Positions 1 through 5,903 of a stretch of DNA of 5,909 nucleotides are shown here, in pieces. The DNA is from Dehalococcoidales bacterium (GTDB taxonomy: Bacteria; Chloroflexota; Dehalococcoidia; Dehalococcoidales; RBG-16-60-22): NCBI GenBank assembly GCA_016926115.1, contig JAFGPF010000082.1, positions 1-5,909 on the forward strand. The letters are read 5' to 3'. The notes beneath the pieces are model-generated. The model was not told where the DNA came from and ran no database searches. It was given only the letters and a program-made list of their open reading frames with translations. The translations under genes and the position numbers were made by a program. Each line of letters opens with the position of its first letter. The first letter of the stretch is position 1.

Positions 1-248
1 ATCAGGCAGACCGGCGCGCCGGTGGTATATCCGTTGCTGACTCCCGCCAGCACTTCCACCCGGTCTTCCTCCCGCCGGGGGGTCGATGCGGCGCTGCTGC
101 CCGCCTTCCGCCTGTCTATATCTTTTTGAATATCCGCGGCGTCAAGGGGCAGACCGGCGGGACAGCCGTCGATGACGACGCCCACGCATTTCCCGTGGCT
201 TTCACCAAAGCTGGTTATCGTGAACATCTTGCCTGTGCTATTTTGCAT
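1..248 (-). CDS. aroC: Chorismate synthase, N-terminal part (cut by window edge)
   Basis: Chorismate synthase removes phosphate from EPSP to give chorismate, the last shikimate-pathway step, using reduced FMN as cofactor. Only the first 82 codons lie in the window; the reading frame is open to the left edge. The family signature is clear: TSFGESHGK near residues 12-20, then [12 protein letters not shown] at about 24-35, RRKAGSS at about 46-52, and [14 protein letters not shown] with NGYTTGAPV up to residue 80. The chosen start is the ATG at 248, preceded by AGGTGGAG four bases upstream. It gives the usual short lead (MQNSTGK) before the TxxxFGESHG motif. The ATG at 227 would remove that lead and lacks such a site. 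The gene overlaps the end of aroA by 11 bp, so it is probably translationally coupled to it. The FMN-binding core and C-terminus are outside the window, so intactness cannot be judged. Confidence 0.95.
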   Translation of the reverse strand, partial: MQNSTGKMFTITSFGESHGKCVGVVIDGCPAGLPLDAADIQKDIDRRKAGSSAASTPRREEDRVEVLAGVSNGYTTGAPVCL

Positions 249-1590
249 CTATCTCCACCTTTGCGCCTGCACCCTTTATCACTTCCCAGAAATCCGGGAA
301 TGTCTTACCGACACATTCGGCGCCTTCTATGATAACGCCGCCGAGAGCAGCCCCGACTACACCGAAAGCCATGGCTATACGGTGGTCGCCGTAACTGTCC
401 ACGGTAACGGGCTCCCCCTCTTCCTCCGCCTCCTCCTTGGCTTTTTCTTCGCCTTCCTTGGCTTCTTCCTCCTCTTCCTCCTGCTCGGTTTTCGGCTTCG
501 GCGTCTTCAGGCCAATAATCGATAGGCTGTCCCTGTCTTCAGTAACGGTTACGCCCAATTTGGTCAGCCCCTCCCTGACGGCGGTAACCCGGTTAGACTC
601 TTTGATACGCGCCCGTTCGATGCCGATAAACACGCTGGTGCCCTCGGCAAAGGCGGCAAGCACCGCCATGGTGGGCAGGAGGTCTATACAATCGGAAAGG
701 TCGGCATGTACCGCCCGCAGGGTACCCTCATTACTTACGGTAACGGAGTTCCCAGCTACCCTGACCATCGCTCCCATACTCCGCAGGTAGTCCAGCATCA
801 CGCGGTCGCCCTGAAGACTCGCCGTGCTTAAATTATCCACTTTTAATTCCCCGGCAACCGCCCCTAGCGCCAGCAGATATGAAGCCGAAGACCAGTCGCC
901 CTCGATTTTCATCCGGGTGGGTTTGTACGCCTGGCGGCGGATGACGAACCTGTCCCACTCGCTCTTAATGTTAATCCCGAACTTCCGCAGGCACCAGAGG
1001 GTCATCAGGACGTAAGGTTTGGACGTCAGGGGTGTCGTCATCCTGATACTCACTTCCTGCTTGGCAAATGGAGCAACCAGGAGCAGTGCGGATATAAATT
1101 GCGAGCTGATATTACCCGGCAGTTCCGTCACGCCTCCCTTCAGCGTACCACCCTCGACGGTTACCGGAGGCGTCGTTTTACCTTCCGTGGAACCTTTGAT
1201 ACCCAGCTTCTGCAAAGCCTCGATGAGAGACCTCATCGGCCTCTTGGAGAGTGAGGGCCCGCCGGTAATCTTGTGCTTGCCGGGAATAAGGGAACAGACC
1301 GCCGTGATAAATCTCATCGTAGTCGCCGATTCACCACAGTACAGGTCCTCGGTGGGCACGCGGAGTTTGCCGCCGTTAATCACCCAGGTATCGTCCGATT
1401 TCTGTATTTCCACACCCAGCGTGCCGAGGACATCGGCGGCAGAGGCAGTATCATCACTGACCAGCGGATTGACTATCTCGCTCTTTCCACGGCTCAGGGC
1501 GGCGCATACCAGCGCCCGGATAGTCATGCTCTTGGACGAAGGGACTTTAGCTTCTCCCTTGATTTCGCTTTTTTTAATGCTTACTTTCAT
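238..1590 (-). CDS. aroA: 3-phosphoshikimate 1-carboxyvinyltransferase (EPSP synthase)
   Basis: This cytosolic enzyme joins PEP to shikimate-3-phosphate, pathway step 6. The 450-residue product has the full set of family motifs: PSSKS with K20, R25, GESATTMRF at 86-94, SKRPM with R117, SSQF at 162-165, GDWSSASY at 231-238, catalytic D303, KESNR at 330-334, DSYGDHR at 398-404 and GKTFPDF at 428-434. Two features are odd. First, residues about 363-395 are a Glu/Lys/Ala-rich insertion directly before DSYGDHR; without it the length would be close to the usual 420-430. Second, Ala89 sits where E. coli AroA has Gly96, next to the PEP site. The ATG at 1590 lies 17 bp inside the end of aroK and has only a weak purine stretch (GAAAG) upstream, so initiation probably depends on coupling to aroK. 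No frameshift is seen. Confidence 0.97.
   Translation of the reverse strand: MKVSIKKSEIKGEAKVPSSKSMTIRALVCAALSRGKSEIVNPLVSDDTASAADVLGTLGVEIQKSDDTWVINGGKLRVPTEDLYCGESATTMRFITAVCSLIPGKHKITGGPSLSKRPMRSLIEALQKLGIKGSTEGKTTPPVTVEGGTLKGGVTELPGNISSQFISALLLVAPFAKQEVSIRMTTPLTSKPYVLMTLWCLRKFGINIKSEWDRFVIRRQAYKPTRMKIEGDWSSASYLLALGAVAGELKVDNLSTASLQGDRVMLDYLRSMGAMVRVAGNSVTVSNEGTLRAVHADLSDCIDLLPTMAVLAAFAEGTSVFIGIERARIKESNRVTAVREGLTKLGVTVTEDRDSLSIIGLKTPKPKTEQEEEEEEAKEGEEKAKEEAEEEGEPVTVDSYGDHRIAMAFGVVGAALGGVIIEGAECVGKTFPDFWEVIKGAGAKVEIDAK
406..504 (-). repeat. Glu/Lys-rich low-complexity insertion inside aroA
   Basis: Codons about 363-395 of aroA encode a stretch dominated by Glu, Lys and Ala, including six Glu in a row (residues 371-376, bases 463-480). 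Two seven-residue units follow each other, AKEGEEK (377-383) and AKEEAEE (384-390); their 21-bp DNA units at 442-462 and 421-441 match at 14 of 21 bases. The plus strand here is almost pure pyrimidine. The tract keeps the frame and sits in a loop between a terminal strand and the conserved DHR motif. Origin by slippage or tandem duplication is inference. Confidence 0.85.
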
Positions 1591-2101
1591 TTTCTTTCAG
1601 TTTCTCTATAATTCTCTCCGCCACCGTGACGGTGTTCAATCTCGACGTGTTTATTATTATATCCGCCGACCGCTTATAATACGGTTCACGGAACTTCATC
1701 AGCTCCTCAATTTGCCGCGTCCGGTCCGTCACGGCGAGCAGGGGCCTCTCGTCCGTGTCAGCCGACGTACGTTTTAATATTACCTGTGGCGATGCCGTCA
1801 GGCAAACGATTTCGCTCACCTTCCTGAGACGGTCGATATTTATTTTATTAAGAACCGCACCGCCACCGCAAGCTATTACGGCGTTCTTTCTGGCGGCGAC
1901 TTCTCCGATGACGGTAATTTCAAGCTCACGGAAGGCTATCTCGCCGTCCTGCCGGAATATCTCGGGTATGGACCTGCCGGCTTTCTCTACAATTATAGCA
2001 TCCGTCTCAACGAACTCTTTACCCGTTTTTTCCGCCAGGAGCTTGCCCACCGTGGTTTTGCCCGTCCCCATGAAGCCTATCAGGGCAATGTTAGTCTTCA
2101 C
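1574..2101 (-). CDS. aroK: Shikimate kinase
   Basis: Shikimate kinase phosphorylates the 3-hydroxyl of shikimate with ATP, pathway step 5. The 175-residue length is typical for the family. Visible motifs are the Walker A P-loop GFMGTGKTT at 9-17 (K15, T16), shikimate-binding D34 in ETD, R58 in FRELE, the GGG turn at 79-81, the lid arginine R119 in RPLL, and R138 in FREPYY. It starts at GTG (2099-2101), overlapping the end of aroE by 11 bp, with GGAGA placed well upstream. The 3' end overlaps aroA by 17 bp. Sequence alone does not separate AroK from AroL; AroK is used because this is the single constitutive-type copy in a pathway operon. All key residues are present, so the enzyme should be active. 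Confidence 0.96.
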   Translation of the reverse strand: MKTNIALIGFMGTGKTTVGKLLAEKTGKEFVETDAIIVEKAGRSIPEIFRQDGEIAFRELEITVIGEVAARKNAVIACGGGAVLNKINIDRLRKVSEIVCLTASPQVILKRTSADTDERPLLAVTDRTRQIEELMKFREPYYKRSADIIINTSRLNTVTVAERIIEKLKENESKH

Positions 2102-2969
2102 GGCTCTCCAGCATTTTCAACGCTTCCTTCTTCATCAGGCCGACGGGCGCCTCCTGCCCGGTCCACTTCTCGAAAGCCAGCGCCCCCTGCCAGACGAGCA
2201 TCTCTATGCCGCTTATCGTCCTGGAACCGGCGGCTTTTGCCTCGGTAAGCAGTCGGGTATCGATTGGATTGTATACAACATCGAAAACAACCAGGCCTTT
2301 CTTAAGTAACTTCGCGGGCACGGTCGATTTATCGCTGTGCGGACTCATCCCCACGCTGGTGGCGTTGACGAGTATATCCGCCTCCTGCATGGCTTCAGCC
2401 AGGCATTCGTCGAGGAGTTCCAGCACGCGTACCGGCTTGCCGAAGTCCTCGTTGATAAGCCCGGCGATAGCCTCTGCCCAGTCGAGTTCCTCCCGCCGAT
2501 TTAATATCGTGAGATTGACGTCCCTCTCCGCGAGGATATAGGCCACCGCCCGGGCGGCGCCTCCGGCGCCGAGGACGACGACGTTCCTGCCATCCGGCTC
2601 GACGCCGCCGTCGAGCAAAGCCCGGAGAAATCCGGCGGCGTCGGTGTTATAACCGCGCAGTTCGCCGTCCGTATTCACTACGGTATTCACCGCGCCTACC
2701 TTCTCGGCAATGGGGTCGAGTCCGTCCAACAGGGGAATCACCGTTACCTTATGCGGTATGGTGACGTTGAAACCGCACACGTTCAGGGCGCGCAGGCCGT
2801 CGACCGCCGCCTGCAGCTGCTCCGGGGCGACACGGAAAGGCAGATAAATGTAGTCCAGTCCCAGCTTTTTATAAGCGGTATTATGCATCACCGGCGACAT
2901 AGTATGCTCGACGGGGTCGCCAATTAACGCGCATATTTTTGTTTTGCCGGTTATTTCTTTTTCAGCCAT
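2091..2969 (-). CDS. aroE: Shikimate dehydrogenase (NADP-dependent)
   Basis: AroE reduces 3-dehydroshikimate to shikimate, step 4, normally with NADPH. The 292-residue protein shows the substrate domain first: GDPVEHTMSP at 17-26, then NVTIPHK at 68-74 with catalytic K74, and NTDAAGF at 108-114 with catalytic D110. The Rossmann domain follows: GAGGAARA at 134-141, NRR at 157-159 (arginines that usually favour NADP), NATSVGM at 202-208, DVVYNP at 230-235. The C-terminal helix carries Q261 in WQGALAFE. The first Ser of the usual SxS substrate motif is Thr (T23), the second is kept (S25). The start ATG at 2969 has GGAG two bases upstream, tighter than ideal, and overlaps aroD by 8 bp. A quinate/shikimate dehydrogenase (YdiB type) is possible but less likely in this operon. 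Confidence 0.96.
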   Translation of the reverse strand: MAEKEITGKTKICALIGDPVEHTMSPVMHNTAYKKLGLDYIYLPFRVAPEQLQAAVDGLRALNVCGFNVTIPHKVTVIPLLDGLDPIAEKVGAVNTVVNTDGELRGYNTDAAGFLRALLDGGVEPDGRNVVVLGAGGAARAVAYILAERDVNLTILNRREELDWAEAIAGLINEDFGKPVRVLELLDECLAEAMQEADILVNATSVGMSPHSDKSTVPAKLLKKGLVVFDVVYNPIDTRLLTEAKAAGSRTISGIEMLVWQGALAFEKWTGQEAPVGLMKKEALKMLESRED

Positions 2970-3627
2970 TCTCCAGAATCTCGTAGAGCTTTCTTAATTC
3001 CCCCACCGTCAACTGCCCGTCCGCGGACTCGCGCCCCGCTTCAATCGAGGCATAGGCAAAATACCCGCCGACCAGCGGGCAAAGCACGCGGGATATCTGC
3101 CCCTTTTCCCCCATGGTGAAGGAGATTATTTTGTCCTCCGGGTACTCGCTAATAAGCTGTAAGACAGCCAGGTTATCCGCGAAAGCCCGCGCGGTGGTCA
3201 CCACCTTGCAGATATCAGCCCTAGCGTCTCGCTGCTTGCCGACAATCTCCTTCATTTCTTCCAGAGACGGCGTATCTTTCAAATTATGATAAGAAAGCAG
3301 GCACTCCGCTTTACCCTTTATCCTGCCGATTACCGATTCCACCTGCTGCGTACCCAACTCTATATCAACGATTGACGACCCCAGTTCCACTGCATCGAGA
3401 AGCGCCTGAACCCTATCCGGTTCACTCCCCTGCCAGCTTCCACCTTCCTCGGCGCGTCGATTGCACGCAATCCAGGGCTTGCCCAGCTTTTCCGCAACCA
3501 CCCGCCAGCCCCCACCGATGAGATCGATGCGCACCTCGTACATGTCGACCTGCGACTCGACACTTTTTATCGCATCGAGGTCTTCATTGACGATGGCGGC
3601 GCATATTGTGGGTCTATCCCCAGCCAA
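2962..3627 (-). CDS. aroD: 3-dehydroquinate dehydratase, type I
   Basis: Type I dehydroquinase forms a Schiff base with 3-dehydroquinate and removes water to give 3-dehydroshikimate, step 3. From a TTG start at 3627 the product has 221 residues, slightly short for the family. Visible motifs: EVRID at 31-35, R57 with EGG at 61-63, VDIE at 87-90, catalytic H114 in SYHN, Schiff-base K141 in CKVV, TMG at 171-173, R180 and, near the C-terminus, SADGQL at 201-206. That last motif is usually SAPGQ; here Asp replaces Pro while the substrate-contacting Ser and Gln stay. The TTG start is chosen because GGAGGAGGT lies five bases upstream and the protein then begins shortly before the first family strand (PTICAAIV). 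An in-frame ATG at 3678 would add a Trp/Arg-rich tail encoded inside aroB and is unlikely. Overlap with aroB is 14 bp. Confidence 0.94.
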   Translation of the reverse strand: MAGDRPTICAAIVNEDLDAIKSVESQVDMYEVRIDLIGGGWRVVAEKLGKPWIACNRRAEEGGSWQGSEPDRVQALLDAVELGSSIVDIELGTQQVESVIGRIKGKAECLLSYHNLKDTPSLEEMKEIVGKQRDARADICKVVTTARAFADNLAVLQLISEYPEDKIISFTMGEKGQISRVLCPLVGGYFAYASIEAGRESADGQLTVGELRKLYEILENG

Positions 3628-4693
3628 CCAGCACCTCCTCCACCAGTTCCGGGTCGACCTCGTCGCTGATAAAGGCATCGCCTATCGATTTCAGCAGCAC
3701 GAACCTTATCCTGTCCTGTAATACCTTCTTGTCATGCTGCATTGCCTGCCAGACTGCTTCTTTATCCATATCCGGCATTTGCGTGGGCAGTCCGGCTCTC
3801 TCTATAATCTGCTCCAGCTTGACGATTTCACCCCCATCGAGTACCTCCATCCGACTGGATATCTTTGCGGCCGCCATCATCCCGATTGCCACCGCCTGCC
3901 CGTGTTTGATTTCATAGTTGGAAACGGCTTCAATAGCATGACCGATGGTATGACCATAGTTCAGGATACCCCTCAACCCCTCCTCTTTTTCATCCTTCTC
4001 CACGATATCGGCTTTAATTCTGGCGGTCTCCAGCACCAGGGTCTCCATTACCGAAGGGTGACATTCCAAGGCTTTATCTATATTTATGTCCAGGAAGTCG
4101 AAAAATCTCCGGTTCCTGATGACGGCGCTCTTGACGACCTCGGCGAGTCCGTTGGTAATCTCTTCTTCGGGTAGCGTAGCCAGTGTATCGATATCCGCCA
4201 CGACCATTCTAGGTTGATAAAACGTGCCGATGATGTTTTTCAGTTTACCGTGGTCGACCGCCGTCTTCCCGCCGATGCTGCTATCCACCTGCGCCAAGAG
4301 GGTCGTCGGAACCTGTACCAGCGGCACGCCGCGCATGTACGTTGCCGCCACGAATCCCGCCAGGTCGCCGATTACCCCACCCCCCAGAGCCAGGACGGGG
4401 GTATTCCTCTCCGTATATGCGTCGGTAAGGTCGTCATAAAGCCTGGCGGCGGTTTCCAGGGACTTCTGCTCCTCCCCGGCGGGTACCTCCAGGATGGTCA
4501 CCTCGAACTCGGCGTTAGCCAGACCCCGTTCCAGGTCATCCGCGTACAATTCTCCCACGTTGGTATCGGTGATGATTACCGCCTTGCCGGAAAACTCGCG
4601 CTCCTTCAGCCACAACCCCACCCGGGGCAGCAGTCCGCTACCGACGCGTACATCATAGCTGGATATACCGAGTTCTACTTTTAGTTTTTTCAT
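3614..4693 (-). CDS. aroB: 3-dehydroquinate synthase
   Basis: AroB turns DAHP into 3-dehydroquinate, step 2, using NAD and a divalent metal (zinc or cobalt). The 359 residues match the family length. Visible motifs: PAGEEQKS at 71-78, the NAD-binding GGGVIGDLAGF at 104-114, MRGVPLVQVPTTLLAQVDSS at 120-139 followed by GGK (K143), the first metal ligand E185 in NGLAEVVK, the second H248 in YGHTIGHAIE, the third H264 in KHGQAVAIGM, and HDKK at 320-323. The ATG at 4693 is the first possible start, because a TAA stop sits in frame immediately before it. The nearest Shine-Dalgarno (AGAGGT) is 12 bases away, which is long, and a two-codon ORF lies between. It is the first gene of the six-gene overlap chain and is divergent from rpsL. 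I see no convincing promoter for it. Confidence 0.97.
   Translation of the reverse strand: MKKLKVELGISSYDVRVGSGLLPRVGLWLKEREFSGKAVIITDTNVGELYADDLERGLANAEFEVTILEVPAGEEQKSLETAARLYDDLTDAYTERNTPVLALGGGVIGDLAGFVAATYMRGVPLVQVPTTLLAQVDSSIGGKTAVDHGKLKNIIGTFYQPRMVVADIDTLATLPEEEITNGLAEVVKSAVIRNRRFFDFLDINIDKALECHPSVMETLVLETARIKADIVEKDEKEEGLRGILNYGHTIGHAIEAVSNYEIKHGQAVAIGMMAAAKISSRMEVLDGGEIVKLEQIIERAGLPTQMPDMDKEAVWQAMQHDKKVLQDRIRFVLLKSIGDAFISDEVDPELVEEVLVGWG
3633..3641 (-). promoter_or_regulatory. Shine-Dalgarno that fixes the aroD TTG start
   Basis: On the minus strand GGAGGAGGT lies inside the last codons of aroB, five bases before the TTG at 3627. It is the strongest ribosome-binding match seen in the aro operon and supports TTG rather than the upstream ATG at 3678. 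A rare start codon with a strong site suggests the rate is tuned by coupling to aroB termination. Confidence 0.8.
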
Positions 4694-4711
4694 TTATGTC
4701 ATTTTACCTCT
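4694..4711 (-). promoter_or_regulatory. aroB ribosome-binding site with a two-codon mini-ORF
   Basis: On the minus strand AGAGGT (4711-4706) is followed after three bases by ATG ACA TAA (4702-4694), a Met-Thr-stop mini-ORF that directly abuts the aroB ATG in the same frame. The Shine-Dalgarno is closer to the mini-ORF start than to aroB. Ribosomes may start at the mini-ORF and restart at aroB, or use the distant site directly. The pattern is seen; a regulatory effect is inference. Confidence 0.45.
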
Positions 4712-4750
4712 ATGTACCACAGCATGCAATAACAGCGGAGCGTGAAAAAC

Positions 4751-4773
4751 GGAAAAAATTAACCGATTTTTCC
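4751..4773. repeat. AT-rich inverted repeat upstream of aroB
   Basis: GGAAAAA (4751-4757) and TTTTTCC (4767-4773) form perfect 7-bp arms around a 9-base loop. On the minus strand this would be a weak A/U-rich hairpin in the aroB leader, with alternative CGG/CCG pairing that shifts the arms. It could be a protein site, a leader structure, or chance in AT-rich DNA. Confidence 0.4.
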
Positions 4774-4786
4774 TATATATATTTAC

Positions 4787-4818
4787 TACAGGCTGATTTA
4801 TTCGTAGATTCGCCTGTA
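4787..4818. repeat. Inverted repeat TACAGGC/GCCTGTA in the divergent intergenic region
   Basis: TACAGGC (4787-4793) and GCCTGTA (4812-4818) are perfect 7-bp inverted arms, with an 18-bp spacer and about 25 bp between arm centres. The right arm ends six bases before the rpsL -35 box; both arms lie upstream of aroB. Position and symmetry suit a binding site for a dimeric regulator or architectural protein, but no regulator is known here. Confidence 0.45.
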
Positions 4819-4824
4819 AAAATG

Positions 4825-4852
4825 TTGACATATAGTACCGTTTTGTGATAAA
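4825..4852 (+). promoter_or_regulatory. Sigma70-type promoter of rpsL-rpsG
   Basis: A consensus -35 box TTGACA (4825-4830) is followed after 16 bp by GATAAA (4847-4852), which matches four of six -10 positions and is preceded by TGT, an extended -10 element. A start near 4859 would give a leader of about 130 nt before rpsL. The hexamers are seen; the start site is inferred. Confidence 0.7.
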
Positions 4853-4865
4853 TTTATTATTTAGT

Positions 4866-4923
4866 GCTCAGAATTCAGTTGAGTAGTTAGATTGAGCTAA
4901 AACACCTTGGTCTATCACTCAGC
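4866..4923 (+). promoter_or_regulatory. Possible folded region in the rpsL leader
   Basis: GTTGAGT (4878-4884) can pair with ACTCAGC (4917-4923), with one G-U pair, and TAGA (4888-4891) with TCTA (4911-4914), forming an interrupted stem. The loop of this stem holds GAGC (4894-4897), complementary to GCTC (4866-4869) just upstream, which would make a pseudoknot; alternatively TGAGC (4893-4897) pairs with GCTCA (4866-4870) as a competing stem. Such alternatives are common in r-protein leaders but also arise by chance. Confidence 0.35.
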
Positions 4924-4933
4924 AAGAATTCGT

Positions 4934-4959
4934 AATGGATGGGCTACGGCTCATCCATT
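4934..4959 (+). promoter_or_regulatory. Stable UACG-tetraloop hairpin in the rpsL leader
   Basis: Bases 4934-4944 pair with 4949-4959 through 11 consecutive pairs (one G-U) around the loop UACG closed by C-G, the exceptionally stable cUNCGg tetraloop form. The hairpin ends 29 bases before the rpsL ATG. No U-run follows (GTAATTG), so it is not a standard intrinsic terminator. It may bind a ribosomal protein for feedback control, stabilise the mRNA, or set ribosome access. Confidence 0.75.
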
Positions 4960-4988
4960 GTAATTGTATAGGGGACGGAAAAAAGACA

Positions 4989-5417
4989 ATGCCAACGATA
5001 AATCAACTGGTTCGCAAAGGACGTAAAAAATCGACTAAAAAGGACAAGACGCCGGCACTCGGCTATACCTACAATGCCCTGAAAAACAGGGTAACAATGG
5101 GTAAGAGCTGCCCGCAAAAGCGCGGCGTCTGCGTACAGGTAAAGACCACCACCCCCAAGAAGCCCAACTCCGCCCTGCGCAAGATAGCCAGGGTAAGGCT
5201 GACCAACCACATGGAAGTCACCGCTTATATCCCGGGTGAAGGACACGAACTGCAGGAGCACTCCGTGGTCCTTATCAGGGGCGGCAGAGTCAAAGACCTG
5301 CCTGGCGTCCGGTACCACATCGTCCGGGGGGCGCTGGACACCACCGGCGTCGCCGACCGCAAGCAGGGACGCAGCAAATACGGAGCCAAGCGAGCCAAAA
5401 AAACCGAAATTACTTAG
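4989..5417 (+). CDS. rpsL: 30S ribosomal protein S12
   Basis: S12 sits at the decoding centre of the small subunit and controls tRNA selection accuracy. The 142-residue product has the hallmark segments [12 protein letters not shown] at the start, CPQKRGVC at 41-48, [13 protein letters not shown] at 53-65, [11 protein letters not shown] at 84-94, [15 protein letters not shown] at 96-110 and [10 protein letters not shown] at 123-132. Lys at 57, 58 and 102, sites where changes give streptomycin resistance elsewhere, are wild type, and D103 is the residue methylthiolated by RimO in E. coli. About 16 residues between PAL and CPQKRG replace the two found in E. coli; Gram-positive S12 proteins have a similar extension. 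The start at 4989 is chosen from the near-universal MPTINQL; an in-frame ATG at 4935 adds a tail from the leader hairpin. The Shine-Dalgarno is weak (GGA, nine bases away). Confidence 0.98.
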   Translation: MPTINQLVRKGRKKSTKKDKTPALGYTYNALKNRVTMGKSCPQKRGVCVQVKTTTPKKPNSALRKIARVRLTNHMEVTAYIPGEGHELQEHSVVLIRGGRVKDLPGVRYHIVRGALDTTGVADRKQGRSKYGAKRAKKTEIT

Positions 5418-5432
5418 TCCGAGGGAATATAA

Positions 5433-5903
5433 ATGCCGAGAAGAGCCAGAGCAGAAAAAAGAGAAGTTACACCTGACCCCAGATACCGGAGCACCACCGT
5501 GTCCCAGTTGATAGCAAAGGTCATGCAGCGCGGTAAAAAGAGGACAGCCGAGCATATCGTTTACGGCGCCCTCGATAAACTGGGGCAGCAGGTCTCCAAA
5601 GACCCGGTGGCAGCGCTGGAGCAGGCGGTGAGGAACGCCACGCCGCTCCTGCAGGTCAAACCCAGGCGCGTCGGCGGCGCCACCTACCAGGTGCCGGTGG
5701 AAGTCCAGCCCGACCGCGGACTTTTCCTGGCGCTGACGTGGCTGGTGACCTCCGCCCGTGCCCGCAAGGGCAAGGAAATGATGGAGAAACTTGCCGAAGA
5801 ACTCTCAGACGCGTTCCAGGGACAGGGAACGACGATTAAAAAACGCGAAGACACACATAGAATGGCAGAAGCCAACCGGGCTTTTGCTCACTATAGATGG
5901 TAA
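5433..5903 (+). CDS. rpsG: 30S ribosomal protein S7
   Basis: S7 is a primary 16S rRNA-binding protein that nucleates assembly of the 30S head and lines the E site. The 156-residue product is full length and begins [12 protein letters not shown] with DPRYRS at 15-20; it then shows [14 protein letters not shown] near 34-47, [14 protein letters not shown] at about 78-91, LTWLVTSAR near 101-109, and the classic end [21 protein letters not shown]. It starts 15 bases after the rpsL stop, with GAGGG seven bases before the ATG. E. coli has a longer rpsL-rpsG gap that carries the S7 feedback site; the gap here is too short for that, so any feedback site would lie elsewhere, perhaps in the rpsL leader. 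That last point is inference. Confidence 0.98.
   Translation: MPRRARAEKREVTPDPRYRSTTVSQLIAKVMQRGKKRTAEHIVYGALDKLGQQVSKDPVAALEQAVRNATPLLQVKPRRVGGATYQVPVEVQPDRGLFLALTWLVTSARARKGKEMMEKLAEELSDAFQGQGTTIKKREDTHRMAEANRAFAHYRW

Noticed and set aside
172..525. Plus-strand ORF whose product looks like a hydrophobic Leu/Phe-rich membrane protein
   Set aside because: It is antisense to aroC and aroA. The Leu/Phe run is simply the complement of the Glu/Lys codons of the AroA insertion, and no ribosome-binding site or family motif supports it.
1019..1777. Long plus-strand ORF of 252 codons
   Set aside because: It lies wholly opposite aroA and aroK, both with complete catalytic motifs, and its product shows no recognisable domain.
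3628..3678. Upstream ATG extension of aroD
   Set aside because: The added 17 residues are Trp/Arg-rich, unlike the family, and are encoded inside aroB; the TTG at 3627 has a far better Shine-Dalgarno.
4751..4773. Inverted repeat as an intrinsic terminator
   Set aside because: The arms are almost all A/T, a weak stem, and the location upstream of both operons leaves no transcript that needs to end there.
4774..4779. Minus-strand TATATA as the aroB -10 box
   Set aside because: No acceptable -35 hexamer is found 16-18 bp upstream and the sequence is generally AT-rich, so it is not called as a promoter.
4935..4988. In-frame ATG extension of rpsL
   Set aside because: S12 in many bacteria begins MPTINQL, and the extension is encoded by the leader hairpin with no ribosome-binding site before it.
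4694..4988. T-box or other known amino-acid riboswitch in front of aroB
   Set aside because: I see no T-box core sequence and no terminator/antiterminator pair in the aroB leader.
4944..5555. Minus-strand ORF of 203 codons
   Set aside because: It is antisense to rpsL and rpsG, which are highly conserved, and reads as a codon-bias shadow.
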